From Gammaproteobacteria bacterium (lineage in GTDB: Bacteria > Pseudomonadota > Gammaproteobacteria > Steroidobacterales > Steroidobacteraceae), in the NCBI GenBank assembly GCA_027451085.1, contig DAIDKA010000155.1, forward strand, positions 1 to 22,214: a stretch of DNA of 22,214 nucleotides, written 5' to 3'. Position 1 is the first letter of the stretch. Each line of letters begins with the position of its first letter. Positions 1 to 7,771 of the stretch are shown here, piece after piece. The notes beneath the pieces were generated by a model. The model did not search any database and was not told where the DNA came from. It was given only the letters and a program-made list of their open reading frames with translations. A program made the position numbers and the translations under genes.

Positions 1-163
1 GGCCGCTGTGAAGGGCGGTGACGCGGACGCGGCAACAGCAGCCAAGGAAACTGCGGCGCCCAAGACCAAAATGGCGCCGGCCAAGAAAAAAGCCGCGCCA
101 AAGAAGAAGGCGGCAGCCAAAAAGACCGCGGCCAAAAAGCCGGTCGCCGGGGCAGCGGATTGA
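1..163 (+). CDS. C-terminal end of an Ala/Lys-rich histone H1-like protein (partial)
   Basis: An open frame enters from the left edge (first whole codon at position 2) and stops at TGA 161-163, giving about 53 residues. Almost all are Ala, Lys, Pro and Thr, arranged as KKAA/KKTAAKKP-type repeats. This is the composition of the basic C-terminal tails of bacterial histone H1-like or AlgP-like DNA-binding proteins, and of lysine-rich extensions on unrelated proteins. Only the tail is visible, so the folded part and true identity are unknown. The stop codon overlaps the TTG start of rlmJ (TTGA at 160-163), which suggests co-transcription and translational coupling. The frame is real rather than a shadow because the repeats make sense in this frame and it ends exactly at the next gene. 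Confidence 0.6.
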   Translation, partial: AAVKGGDADAATAAKETAAPKTKMAPAKKKAAPKKKAAAKKTAAKKPVAGAAD

Positions 164-1002
164 AATACCGGCACAGCTTCCACGCCGGCAACTTTGCCGA
201 CGTCCACAAGCATGTGACGCTGCTCGCGGTGCTCGAAGCGCAGAAGCGCAAGGACAAGGGCTTCCTGTACCTGGAGACGCATGCCGGCAGCGGTGCCTAT
301 GACCTGGGGGATCCCGCTGGCGGCAACCGCGGTCCGCGCGCGGGCCTGGGCGATGTGCTCTCCTATACCAAGGGTGAAGCTGAGATCGTGCAGTACGCCC
401 AGGCCGTGCAGCAGTGGCGCACCGCCGCGCGCAATGGCCAGGCATACCCGGGGTCGCCCGTTCTGGCGGCAGGCGCGCTGCGCACCCAGGACCGGGCAAT
501 CCTGCTGGAAATCCAGCCGCCGGAAGCGCACGCGCTCGAGCGCGCGCTGCTGTCGGTCGCCAGGGTGCGCGTGGAAATCGGCGACGGTTACGAACGGCTG
601 CGCGCGCATCTGCCACCTGCCGAGCGCCGCGGGGTGCTGCTGATCGACCCTCCCTACGAGGAAACCTCGCGCGACTTCGAGCGCGCGGCCAACGCCGCGG
701 GCGAGGCGCTGGCGAAGTTCGTAAGTGCAGTGGTGCTGCTGTGGTATCCGATCAAGGATGCGCGGGACACCCAGCTGTGGCGCGCCCGGCTGGCAAAGAA
801 GCTCGGCGCCGAGATGCTGGTCAGTGAGCTGTGGGTGCATCCGTGCGATTCGCAGGTGGCGCTGAACGGCTCCGGGCTCGTGATCCTCAATCCGCCGTAC
901 CAGGTGGCCGAAAGGATGCGCGAGTGGCTGCCCGTACTGCGCACGATGCTGGACGCCGACCGCACCGGCGGTGAGCTGGTCGAAGTCCTCAACGCCAAGT
1001 AG
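160..1002 (+). CDS. rlmJ: 23S rRNA (adenine(2030)-N6)-methyltransferase RlmJ
   Basis: This 280-residue protein matches the family length and opens with the highly conserved N-terminus YRHSFHAGNFADVHKH. It also has the LYLETHAGSG segment (SAM-binding region, about residues 37-45), YPGSP near residue 96, and the catalytic N6-adenine methyltransferase motif DPPY at residues 163-166. A second NPPY-type segment lies near the C-terminus, as in E. coli RlmJ. Family knowledge: it methylates A2030 of 23S rRNA using S-adenosylmethionine. The start is TTG at 160, because the conserved N-terminus begins immediately after it and no ATG fits; the TTG overlaps the preceding TGA. aroE follows 9 nt downstream, so both are probably in one operon. 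Confidence 0.93.
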   Translation: MKYRHSFHAGNFADVHKHVTLLAVLEAQKRKDKGFLYLETHAGSGAYDLGDPAGGNRGPRAGLGDVLSYTKGEAEIVQYAQAVQQWRTAARNGQAYPGSPVLAAGALRTQDRAILLEIQPPEAHALERALLSVARVRVEIGDGYERLRAHLPPAERRGVLLIDPPYEETSRDFERAANAAGEALAKFVSAVVLLWYPIKDARDTQLWRARLAKKLGAEMLVSELWVHPCDSQVALNGSGLVILNPPYQVAERMREWLPVLRTMLDADRTGGELVEVLNAK

Positions 1003-1011
1003 CATCGGGGC

Positions 1012-1848
1012 ATGACGGCCCTGAACCCGGACAAATACGGCGTCATCGGTCACCCGGTGAATCACAGCCGTTCGCCGTTCATCCATGCCCGCTTTGCTGA
1101 AGCCACGGGCCAGCGGCTGACTTACAGCGCGTTCGACGTGCGGCCGGCGGACCTCGCGGCCTTCGTCGCACAGTTCGCGGCGCGCGGCGGCAAAGGCCTG
1201 AACGTCACCGTGCCCCACAAGATCGAAGTCGCAGCGCTGGTGGATGCCTTGAGCGAACGGGCGCGGCGCGCGGGGGCGGTGAACACCCTGGTCTTGCGGG
1301 ATGGCGGCATCACCGGGGACAACACCGACGGCGCCGGACTGGTGCGCGATCTCACCATCAATCTCGAATTCGACCCCGCGGGCCGGCGCATCCTGATCGT
1401 CGGCAGCGGTGGCGCGGTGCGCGGTGTACTGGCGCCGCTGCTGGCACTGCAACCTGCGTCACTGGTCATCGCCGGACGCACGCCGACGAAGGCGGTGGAG
1501 CTGGCACAGGCCTTTTCCGATCTGGGCCACATCAGCGACCGCGCACTGAGCGACGCTGCGGTGGATGGCGCCTACGACCTGGTGATCAACGCCACCTCCG
1601 CGGGACTGGTGGGCGAAGTGGCGGCGATTCCGCCCGCGGCCATCGGCCCGCGCACCCTGTGCTACGACATGATGTATGGCCGGGAGGAAACCGCGTTCTG
1701 CGCCTGGGCTCGCGCGCGCGGGTGCAGCCGCGCCGTGCCGGGCTGGGGCATGCTGGTGGAACAGGCCGCGGAATCCTTCCAGCTGTGGCGCGGGGTCCGG
1801 CCCGCCACTGCGCCAGTACTGGCGGCACTCATGGCCGGGACCGTGTGA
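1012..1848 (+). CDS. aroE: Shikimate dehydrogenase (NADP+) AroE
   Basis: This 278-residue cytosolic enzyme should reduce 3-dehydroshikimate to shikimate with NADPH in aromatic amino-acid synthesis. The N-terminus YGVIGHPVNHSRSPFIH is the classic substrate-binding signature (SxS). NVTVPHK places the catalytic Lys at residue 70, and GDNTDGAG places the catalytic Asp at 106. A nucleotide-binding glycine motif (IVGSGGAVRGV) begins near residue 127, and the C-terminal GWGMLVEQAAESFQLWRG is typical. It starts at ATG 1012, nine bases after rlmJ, and ends four bases before the GNAT gene. The ribosome-binding site is weak, consistent with coupled translation inside an operon. Confidence 0.95.
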   Translation: MTALNPDKYGVIGHPVNHSRSPFIHARFAEATGQRLTYSAFDVRPADLAAFVAQFAARGGKGLNVTVPHKIEVAALVDALSERARRAGAVNTLVLRDGGITGDNTDGAGLVRDLTINLEFDPAGRRILIVGSGGAVRGVLAPLLALQPASLVIAGRTPTKAVELAQAFSDLGHISDRALSDAAVDGAYDLVINATSAGLVGEVAAIPPAAIGPRTLCYDMMYGREETAFCAWARARGCSRAVPGWGMLVEQAAESFQLWRGVRPATAPVLAALMAGTV

Positions 1849-1852
1849 ACCG

Positions 1853-2326
1853 ATGACGCTGCAACCAGACCTTACGATCATCGAGGATGACCTTTCCGGC
1901 GCGGCCACCCGCGAACTGGTGCGCCTGCATCTGCAGGGCATGCATGACAACTCGCCGCCGGGCACCTGTTTTGCTCTCGACCTGAGCGGGTTGTCGACCC
2001 CGGATGTCACGGTATGGAGCGCCTGGTGTGGCGATCGCATTGCCGCCATCGGCGCCCTGAGGACGCTGGCGGATGGCAATGGCGAAGTGAAGTCGATGCG
2101 CACGCATCCGGATTTCCTGCGCCGGGGCATCGCAGCACGGGTTCTGGAGCACATCATCGGCGTTGCCCGCGCCCGCAACATGCGCCGGCTATCCCTTGAG
2201 ACCGGCTCGGGAACGGCATTCGAGCCGGCGCTTGCGCTGTACCGCAGGCGCGGATTCGTCAATGGCGCGGTCTTCGGGGACTATATCGAAACGCCCTTCA
2301 ACCAGTACCTGCATCTGCAGCTTTGA
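1853..2326 (+). CDS. GNAT-family N-acetyltransferase
   Basis: The predicted protein has 157 residues and a single GNAT domain. Motif A is clear: VKSMRTHPDFLRRGIAARVL, with the acetyl-CoA pyrophosphate-binding R-R-G-I-A at about residues 90-94. The C-terminal ALYRRRGF motif (strand-turn before the last strands) is also typical. It resembles small stand-alone acetyltransferases of unknown substrate such as the ElaA/YsnE-like proteins; the substrate cannot be read from sequence. The ATG at 1853 is chosen because it follows the aroE stop by four bases. The same frame stays open inside aroE from 1676, but that extension is unlikely to be coding. Confidence 0.82.
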   Translation: MTLQPDLTIIEDDLSGAATRELVRLHLQGMHDNSPPGTCFALDLSGLSTPDVTVWSAWCGDRIAAIGALRTLADGNGEVKSMRTHPDFLRRGIAARVLEHIIGVARARNMRRLSLETGSGTAFEPALALYRRRGFVNGAVFGDYIETPFNQYLHLQL

Positions 2327-2334
2327 GGCCCGCC

Positions 2335-3015
2335 ATGCACAAGATCAACCTCGATCCGCAACTCGTCGCCCGGCTGACCGCCCAGCGTGGCGGCAGGCTG
2401 CACACCATCGACAGGCTCGATCCGCGCAACACCGCGCACATCGTCGTCGACATGCAGAACGGCTTCGTCGAACCGGGCGCCCCGGTCGAGGTGCCCTTGG
2501 CGCGTGAGATCGTGCCCAACGTCAACCGCATCAGCCGGGCGGTGCGTGCGGCGGGCGCCGCCAATTACTTCGTGCAGTTCACCACGCCGGTGGGCGACCT
2601 GACCTCGTGGTCGAGCTTCTACTCGCGCTTCACGCAGCAGGACGCGGCGTTGCATCAGGACGCGTTCACGCCCGGCGCGCACCACTGGCAGCTGTGGCCG
2701 CAGATCGAATTCGACGCCGCGCAGGACCGGGCGCTGGACAAGCTGCGTTTCGGCGCCTTCATCCCGGGAACCTGCGACCTCGATGCACAGCTGCGCGCCC
2801 GCGGCATCGACACCCTGATCATCACCGGCACGCTGACCAACTGCTGCTGCGAGTCCACGGCCCGCGATGCCATGCAGCTGAACTACCGCGTGATCTTCGC
2901 CAGCGACGCCAACGCCGCGCTGTCGGATGCGGAACACAACGCCACCCTGAACAACATGCTGTTCCTGTTCGCGGACGTGCGCTCCACGGACGAGATCGTG
3001 GCGCTGCTCGGCTGA
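2335..3015 (+). CDS. Isochorismatase-like cysteine hydrolase
   Basis: The 226-residue protein shows the family triad. Asp39 lies in VVDMQNGF, Lys136 in LDKLRFGAF, and the nucleophilic Cys (probably Cys171) in GTLTNCCCESTARDA. The family includes isochorismatases, nicotinamidases, N-carbamoylsarcosine amidases and peroxyureidoacrylate amidohydrolases. The bulky KLRFGAF region and TARDAM are general to the family, so the substrate is unresolved. Three consecutive cysteines at the active site are slightly unusual. Start ATG 2335 lies eight bases after the GNAT stop; an in-frame TTG at 2323 would overlap the GNAT stop and is less likely. It is the last gene of the plus-strand run and is followed by a strong hairpin. 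Confidence 0.85.
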   Translation: MHKINLDPQLVARLTAQRGGRLHTIDRLDPRNTAHIVVDMQNGFVEPGAPVEVPLAREIVPNVNRISRAVRAAGAANYFVQFTTPVGDLTSWSSFYSRFTQQDAALHQDAFTPGAHHWQLWPQIEFDAAQDRALDKLRFGAFIPGTCDLDAQLRARGIDTLIITGTLTNCCCESTARDAMQLNYRVIFASDANAALSDAEHNATLNNMLFLFADVRSTDEIVALLG

Positions 3016-3017
3016 TC

Positions 3018-3046
3018 CCCGGCAGGAACCTCGGCTTGCTGCCGGG
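3018..3046. terminator. Hairpin between convergent genes, possible bidirectional terminator
   Basis: A perfect 8-bp inverted repeat CCCGGCAG (3018-3025) / CTGCCGGG (3039-3046) with a 13-nt loop fills the gap between the cysteine hydrolase stop and the gor stop (3047-3049). Neither strand has a run of T after the stem, so it may act as a weak terminator or 3'-end protecting hairpin rather than a canonical intrinsic terminator. Confidence 0.55.
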
Positions 3047-4387
3047 TCAGCGCATCGTCACGAACTCTTCCGCGCTGGTGGGATGCACCGCGACGGTATC
3101 GTCGAAGTCCTGCTTGGTGGCACCCATCTTCACCGCGACCCCGAAGCCCTGGATCATCTCATCCGAGCCCGGGCCGATGGTGTGTACGCCGACGACCTTT
3201 TCTTCCGGCCCCACGCACACCAGCTTCATCTGTGCCTTCGGCTTCTCCGGCGTGAGCGCGTGGTACATGGGGACGAAACCTGCGCTGTAGACCTTGACCG
3301 CATCACCGTGCGCGGCGCGGGCCTGCGCCTCGGTGAGCCCCACGGTGCCGATGGGCGGGTGGCTGAACACCACGGTGGGAATGTTGTCGTAGTCGAGATG
3401 GCGTCCGGCCTTGCCGCCGAACACGCGGTCGCTCCAGCGCCGGCCCGCGGCAATGGCCACCGGTGTCAGCGGCGCGCGGCCGGTCACATCGCCGATGGCA
3501 TGAATGCCCTCGACATTGGTGTCCTGGAAGCGGTCCGTGACGACATACCCCGCCGCGTCCAGCTTCACGCCGGCTTCGCGCAGGCCGATGCCGGCCGTCA
3601 GGGGCTCACGCCCCACCGCCCACAGCACACAGTCCACCGGTCCCACGGCACGGCCGTCGGTCAGCTGCAGTTTCAGAGCGCCAGCCTCGCGGCTCAGCGC
3701 CTGCGGCACGGCCTGAGTGACGACCTCGATGCCCTGGTCGCGGGCGATCGCAAGCCAGGCTTGGCCCAGCATTTCGTCAAAATGACGCAGCACCGTGCTG
3801 CGCACGACCAGCTGCACCTTCGAGCCCAGGGCCTGGAACACCCCGGCCAGTTCCACGGCGATGTAGCCGGCGCCGACCACGGCGACCCGTTCCGGGCGCC
3901 GGGGCAGCTCAAAAAAACCATCAGAGGTGATGCCGAGTTCCGCGCCCGACAGGGACGGGACCCAGGGTCGACCGCCAGTCGCGATCATGACGCGGGGGGC
4001 GGTGACCCGCCGGTCCCCGATCTCAACCGCGCCAGGGGCCACCAGCCGGGCGTAGCCCCGCGCCAGTTCCACCTTGCTGCCGGCGAGGTTGCGCTCGTAG
4101 ATGCCGTTCAGGCGCAGGACGTAGGCATCGCGACCTTCCTTGAGCTTGTCCCAGTGGTGCGGCCCCTGGGTGAGGCTGAACCCGTAGCCAGGACCGTCGT
4201 GGACGCCGTGGGCGATCTGCGCGGCGTTCCACATGACCTTCTTGGGGACACAGCCGACATTGACGCAGGTGCCACCCAGGCGGCCGGCCTCGGCCAGCAG
4301 CACCCGCGCCCCGTACTCGGCAGCCCGGCGGGCACAGGCCAGCCCACCACTGCCACCGCCGATCACGATCAGATCATAGGTATCCAT
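3047..4387 (-). CDS. gor: Glutathione-disulfide reductase
   Basis: This 446-residue flavoprotein should reduce oxidised glutathione with NADPH in the cytosol. The N-terminus carries the FAD-binding GGGSGG (residues 10-15). The redox-active disulfide is GGTCVNVGCVPKK (Cys41 and Cys46). The second dinucleotide site GAGYIAVELAG is followed by VRSTVLR, whose two arginines favour NADPH. GIHAIGDVTG binds FAD, and the C-terminus HPTSAEE supplies the catalytic His-Glu pair (about 435/440). VNVGCVPKK and HPTSAEE separate glutathione reductase from lipoamide or mercuric reductases. ATG 4387 is chosen because it begins the FAD fold; the frame continues 25 residues upstream into prlC's leader, which is implausible. 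It diverges from prlC. Confidence 0.93.
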   Translation of the reverse strand: MDTYDLIVIGGGSGGLACARRAAEYGARVLLAEAGRLGGTCVNVGCVPKKVMWNAAQIAHGVHDGPGYGFSLTQGPHHWDKLKEGRDAYVLRLNGIYERNLAGSKVELARGYARLVAPGAVEIGDRRVTAPRVMIATGGRPWVPSLSGAELGITSDGFFELPRRPERVAVVGAGYIAVELAGVFQALGSKVQLVVRSTVLRHFDEMLGQAWLAIARDQGIEVVTQAVPQALSREAGALKLQLTDGRAVGPVDCVLWAVGREPLTAGIGLREAGVKLDAAGYVVTDRFQDTNVEGIHAIGDVTGRAPLTPVAIAAGRRWSDRVFGGKAGRHLDYDNIPTVVFSHPPIGTVGLTEAQARAAHGDAVKVYSAGFVPMYHALTPEKPKAQMKLVCVGPEEKVVGVHTIGPGSDEMIQGFGVAVKMGATKQDFDDTVAVHPTSAEEFVTMR

Positions 4388-4394
4388 GGCCGTA

Positions 4395-4437
4395 AGTGTA
4401 GCGCCTGCGCGCGCCGTTCGAGCCCGGGTACTACAAT
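4395..4437. promoter_or_regulatory. Back-to-back promoters for gor and prlC, both with -10 boxes close to the start codon
   Basis: On the minus strand TACACT (4400-4395) precedes the gor ATG by 7 nt. On the plus strand TACAAT (4432-4437) precedes the prlC ATG by 6 nt. The -35 regions implied by 17-bp spacing (about 4418-4423 for gor, 4409-4414 for prlC) would fall between and interleave within 31 bp, and neither resembles TTGACA. There is no good Shine-Dalgarno sequence before either gene. Transcription starts would fall at or next to the start codons. Confidence 0.4.
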
Positions 4438-4443
4438 GCGGGC

Positions 4444-6489
4444 ATGAACCCACCGGATACACTTGCCGACAACCCGCTGCTGCACCAGGGCGAACTGCCC
4501 GCCTTCGACCGCATCCGCCCCGAACACGTGCTGCCGGCCCTGAGGCACGCCCTGGCGCAGGGCCGCGAGCAGGTCGCCGCCCTCGCAGCGCAGCCCGCGC
4601 CGTCTTTTTCCACGCTGGTCGAGCCCCTGGAAGCGCTGCGCCATGGCATCACGCGCCTGTGGTCACCCGTAGGGCACCTGAACGCCGTGATGAACTCAGA
4701 AGCCCTGCGCGCAGCCTACAACGCCGGCCTGCCGCTGCTGTCGGAGTGGCAGACGGACCTGGCGCAGAACGGGGATCTGTGCCGGGCGTACCAAAGTATC
4801 GCCGACACCGAGGGGCCGCATCTGGACCCCGTCCGGCGCCGGGTGGTGGAACACACCCTGCGGGACTTCCGTCTCGCCGGCGTGGCGCTGCCCCGGGAAC
4901 GCAAGGATCGCTTCAAGGAACTCATGCTGCAGCTGACCCAGCAGCAGGCGAAATTCGACGAGAACGTCCTGGATGCCACCAACGCCTGGTCGCACCACGT
5001 CACGGACGCCGCGGCGCTTGCAGGCCTGAACGACGCCATCGTGGCGCGCGCCCGGGCCAATGCGCAGGACAAAGGCATTGCCGGCTGGCTGTTCCTGCTG
5101 GACCAGCCCACCTACGTGGCCGTGATGACGGATGCGACCTCGTCGCAGCTGCGCCGCGCGTTCTACGAGGCCTGGAGCACCCGCGCCTCCGACCAGGGCC
5201 CGGCGGCGGGACGCTGGGACAATTCGAAGGTCATGGAGGACATCCTGCGCCTGCGGCATGAGGCCGCAAGCCTGCTGGACTTCAGCAGCTTCGCCGACTA
5301 CGCGCTCGCCACGCGCATGGCGCGCACCGTGGAGGAGGTGCAGGGCTTCCTCGCCGACCTGGCGCACACGGCCCGGCCCGCGGCGGTGCGCGAGTTCACC
5401 GCGCTGTCGCAATTCGCGGGGCGGCCGCTGGAGGCCTGGGACATCGGCTACTGGTCCGAGCGCCTGCAGCACCAGCGCTTCGACATCTCCCAGGAGGAAC
5501 TGCGGCCGTACTTCCAGCTGCCGCGGGTGCTCGACGGCCTGTTCGGCGTGGCCACGAAACTGTTCGGGGTCACGTTCCAGGAACGCGGTGGAGTCGCCAC
5601 CTGGCATCCCGACGTGCGCTTTTTCGACATCCTGGACGGCGCGCAGCACGGCAGGCGCATCGGCAGCTTCTACCTCGACGCGTACGCGCGCCCGGACAAG
5701 CGCAGCGGCGCCTGGATGGACGAATGCGTCGGCCGCAAGAGCATGGGTGGCGAGACCGTGCTGCCCGTGGCCTACCTGGTGTGCAACTGCCTGCCACCTG
5801 CCGCCGGCCGGCCGGCGCTGCTGACACACGACGACGTGGTGACACTGTTCCACGAATTCGGCCACGGCCTGCACCACATGCTGACCCGCATCGGCTATCC
5901 CAGCATCGCCGGCATCAACGGCGTGGCCTGGGACGCCGTCGAACTGCCCAGCCAGTTCATGGAGAACTTCGCCTGGCACCCGCAGGTGCTGGCCGGCATG
6001 GCGGCGCATTTCGACACCGGCGCGCCACTGCCGCCAGCGAAGCTGTCGCAGCTGATCGCCACCCGCAGCTTCCAGGCCGGCCTGATGATGATGCGCCAGC
6101 TGGAGTTCGCGCTGTTCGACATGCGCCTGCACGCCGCCTACGACCCGGCGCAGGGCGGACGCGTCGGCGAAGTGCTGGCCGCCGTGCGCCGCGAGGTGGC
6201 GGTGGTGCCGGTGCCTGCGTGGAACCGCTTCGCGCACAGTTTCGGGCACATCTTCGCGGGCGGCTATGCCGCGGGCTACTACAGCTACAAGTGGGCCGAG
6301 GTCCTGGCCGCGGACGCCTTCGAGGCCTTTGAAGAGCGTGGCGTATTTGATCCGGACACGGCGCGGCGCTTCCTGGACTGCATCCTCTCGCGGGGTGGCA
6401 GCCGCGATGAACTCACCGCCTTCGTCGAGTTCCGGGGCCGCAAGCCCGATGTGCGGCCGCTGCTGCGGCAGAACGGCATCGCAGCCTGA
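4444..6489 (+). CDS. prlC: Oligopeptidase A (M3 family zinc metallopeptidase)
   Basis: The 681-residue cytosolic peptidase has the length and architecture of PrlC/OpdA. A helical N-terminal half is followed by the M3 catalytic domain. The zinc motif HEFGHGLHH sits at residues 470-478 (His470, Glu471, His474), and the third zinc ligand is Glu500 in WDAVELPSQFMENF. GGYAAGYYSYKWAEVLAADAF near the C-terminus is a characteristic substrate-binding stretch. Family knowledge: it degrades short peptides, including cleaved signal peptides, and acts downstream of ATP-dependent proteases. ATG 4444 matches the usual N-terminus (NPLL...LPAFDRIRPEHV). It is transcribed divergently from gor and ends about 100 bases before the HD-domain gene. 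Confidence 0.94.
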   Translation: MNPPDTLADNPLLHQGELPAFDRIRPEHVLPALRHALAQGREQVAALAAQPAPSFSTLVEPLEALRHGITRLWSPVGHLNAVMNSEALRAAYNAGLPLLSEWQTDLAQNGDLCRAYQSIADTEGPHLDPVRRRVVEHTLRDFRLAGVALPRERKDRFKELMLQLTQQQAKFDENVLDATNAWSHHVTDAAALAGLNDAIVARARANAQDKGIAGWLFLLDQPTYVAVMTDATSSQLRRAFYEAWSTRASDQGPAAGRWDNSKVMEDILRLRHEAASLLDFSSFADYALATRMARTVEEVQGFLADLAHTARPAAVREFTALSQFAGRPLEAWDIGYWSERLQHQRFDISQEELRPYFQLPRVLDGLFGVATKLFGVTFQERGGVATWHPDVRFFDILDGAQHGRRIGSFYLDAYARPDKRSGAWMDECVGRKSMGGETVLPVAYLVCNCLPPAAGRPALLTHDDVVTLFHEFGHGLHHMLTRIGYPSIAGINGVAWDAVELPSQFMENFAWHPQVLAGMAAHFDTGAPLPPAKLSQLIATRSFQAGLMMMRQLEFALFDMRLHAAYDPAQGGRVGEVLAAVRREVAVVPVPAWNRFAHSFGHIFAGGYAAGYYSYKWAEVLAADAFEAFEERGVFDPDTARRFLDCILSRGGSRDELTAFVEFRGRKPDVRPLLRQNGIAA

Positions 6490-6508
6490 GCCCGCACCAT
6501 CGCCGGAA

Positions 6509-6524
6509 TATGACGCACATCACG
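6509..6524 (+). promoter_or_regulatory. Crp/Fnr-family-like operator upstream of the HD-domain gene
   Basis: TATGA-N6-TCACG resembles the CRP core TGTGA-N6-TCACA with one mismatch per half-site. The flanking A/T bases extend agreement to roughly 12 of 16 half-site positions. An FNR-like reading (ATGAC-N4-ATCAC) is poorer. Its centre (6516.5) is 71.5 bp before a predicted transcription start at 6588, a spacing used by class I CRP activation. The binding protein is unknown and the site could be chance. Confidence 0.3.
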
Positions 6525-6552
6525 CTTTTAAACTGAACTGTGCGCCGGTTCT

Positions 6553-6581
6553 CTGACCGCCCGGCGCACTTTGCCTACACT
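6553..6581 (+). promoter_or_regulatory. Predicted promoter of the HD-domain gene
   Basis: CTGACC (6553-6558) and TACACT (6576-6581) are separated by 17 bp, giving four of six matches to each sigma-70 hexamer. The expected start point, 6588-6589, coincides with the first base of the ATG at 6589, so the message would have no leader. There is no convincing ribosome-binding site. Confidence 0.42.
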
Positions 6582-6588
6582 GGGACTG

Positions 6589-7626
6589 ATGGCAAGCTCG
6601 AATCAAATCCTGCTTCCGCCGGACGGCGCGGCCCGGGGGAACGATTTTGACGTCACCAACACCGTGCAGGTGAGCTCCACGCGCGCCGTGCAGCTGGCGA
6701 TCGAGGAACTGTGCCTGGAGACCTGGCCGGAGTTCCCGTTCGAGCCGCTGCGGCGCGCCTTTGACTACTTCGAGCGCCTGTTCGCAGGCAACGTCCCCGG
6801 CTTCTTCGGCGTCGATACCGTCTACCACGACCGCCAGCACACGCTGGACGTGACCCTGGCATTGGCACGCCTGCTCGCCGGACATGAGCTGCAGTGCCCC
6901 CCTGCCCACAGGATAGGCGCGGAGCGCGCCTGCGTCGGCCTGATCATCGGTCTGTTCCACGACATGGGCTACCTGCGCCGTGCCGACGACGGCGGCTACA
7001 GGCATGGTGCGGAGCTGACCCGGATCCATGTGTCCCGCGGCGCGGACTTCCTCGCCGACTACCTGCCCACGCTCGAACTGTCCGGCTGGGCGCCCGTGGC
7101 GCGGCAGATCATCCACTACACCGGCTACGAGGTTCCGTTCCAGAACATCCTGGTGGACGATCCGATCGACGTGAAGCTGGGCCACCTGATCGGAACCGCG
7201 GACATGATCGCGCAGATGGCGGACCGCTGTTACCTGGAAAAGTGCCGCGACCGGCTCTACCCGGAGTTCGTGCTCGGCGGCATGGCGCTGCCCCTCGCGT
7301 CGAACGGTGACCGCCAGGTGCGCTATGCCTCGGGCCTCGACGTGCTGCGGCAGACTCCCGAGTTCGTAAGCGAAGTGCGCGACAAGCGCCTGGATGCCGC
7401 CTTCGGGCGGGCCTACCGCCACATCGAGGCCTTGTACGACGGCCGCAACCCGTACATGGAAATGATCGACCGCAACGTCAGCTACCTGCGCCAGATCCTG
7501 CGCAGCGAGAACTGGCGCCTGCTACGCCGCAACCCGCCGGTGTTTTCCGCACTTGCCGACCCCATGGCCACGGTGCGCGGTCTGATGGTGGGCTACATCC
7601 GCAAGGCCTGGGCCAACCACCGCTGA
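6589..7626 (+). CDS. HD-domain phosphohydrolase with cyclic-nucleotide-phosphodiesterase-like signature
   Basis: The protein has 345 residues and no membrane segment. A metal-binding HD constellation is visible: Tyr79-His80 and His84 in YHDRQHTLDV, His124-Asp125 in GLFHDMGY, His139, His176 and Asp205 in GTADMIAQMAD. The first motif closely resembles the YHN..H..DV signature of class I 3',5'-cyclic nucleotide phosphodiesterases, which distinguishes it from HD-GYP or RelA/SpoT-type HD proteins. A cyclic-nucleotide or related phosphohydrolase is therefore likely, but the substrate is inferred. An in-frame TTG at 6571 is rejected in favour of ATG 6589, because the TTG lies in the predicted promoter. 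It precedes a GGDEF/EAL protein by 145 bp. A Crp-like site lies upstream, so a link to cAMP is possible. Confidence 0.75.
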   Translation: MASSNQILLPPDGAARGNDFDVTNTVQVSSTRAVQLAIEELCLETWPEFPFEPLRRAFDYFERLFAGNVPGFFGVDTVYHDRQHTLDVTLALARLLAGHELQCPPAHRIGAERACVGLIIGLFHDMGYLRRADDGGYRHGAELTRIHVSRGADFLADYLPTLELSGWAPVARQIIHYTGYEVPFQNILVDDPIDVKLGHLIGTADMIAQMADRCYLEKCRDRLYPEFVLGGMALPLASNGDRQVRYASGLDVLRQTPEFVSEVRDKRLDAAFGRAYRHIEALYDGRNPYMEMIDRNVSYLRQILRSENWRLLRRNPPVFSALADPMATVRGLMVGYIRKAWANHR

Positions 7627-7759
7627 TTTGCGGCCGCGGCGATCGTGCCGCTGTCGCCAATTGGAGACTCGGACATGCCCCGGTTTTGACACCAGGACAT
7701 AGATTTTTCCACGCATTTGTGGGATTTGCCCAATCCTGGCGCGTAAACTGTGTCCCTCA

Positions 7760-7765
7760 TATAAC
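7760..7765 (+). promoter_or_regulatory. -10-like box immediately before the GGDEF/EAL gene
   Basis: TATAAC matches the -10 consensus at five of six positions and ends six bases before ATG 7772. The hexamer at the -35 distance is poor. The G-run at 7767-7771 abuts the ATG too closely to be a normal ribosome-binding site. The rest of the 145-bp gap contains a lone TTGACA at 7686-7691 with no -10 partner. Confidence 0.33.
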
Positions 7766-7771
7766 CGGGGG

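Noticed and set aside
3083..4447. 454-codon plus-strand open frame opposite gor
   Set aside because: Antisense shadow; the composition is unlike a folded protein and glutathione reductase is unambiguous on the minus strand.
4696..6249. 517-codon minus-strand open frame inside prlC
   Set aside because: Antisense shadow; the plus strand carries the intact M3 peptidase with its zinc motif.
7686..7691. Perfect TTGACA in the HD to GGDEF/EAL gap
   Set aside because: No -10-like hexamer occurs at 15-19 bp downstream, so it was not called as a promoter.
7737..7752. Sigma-54-like TGGCGCG...CTGT upstream of the GGDEF/EAL gene
   Set aside because: The required GC at the -12 element is GT and the spacing match is partial; no activator gene is nearby.
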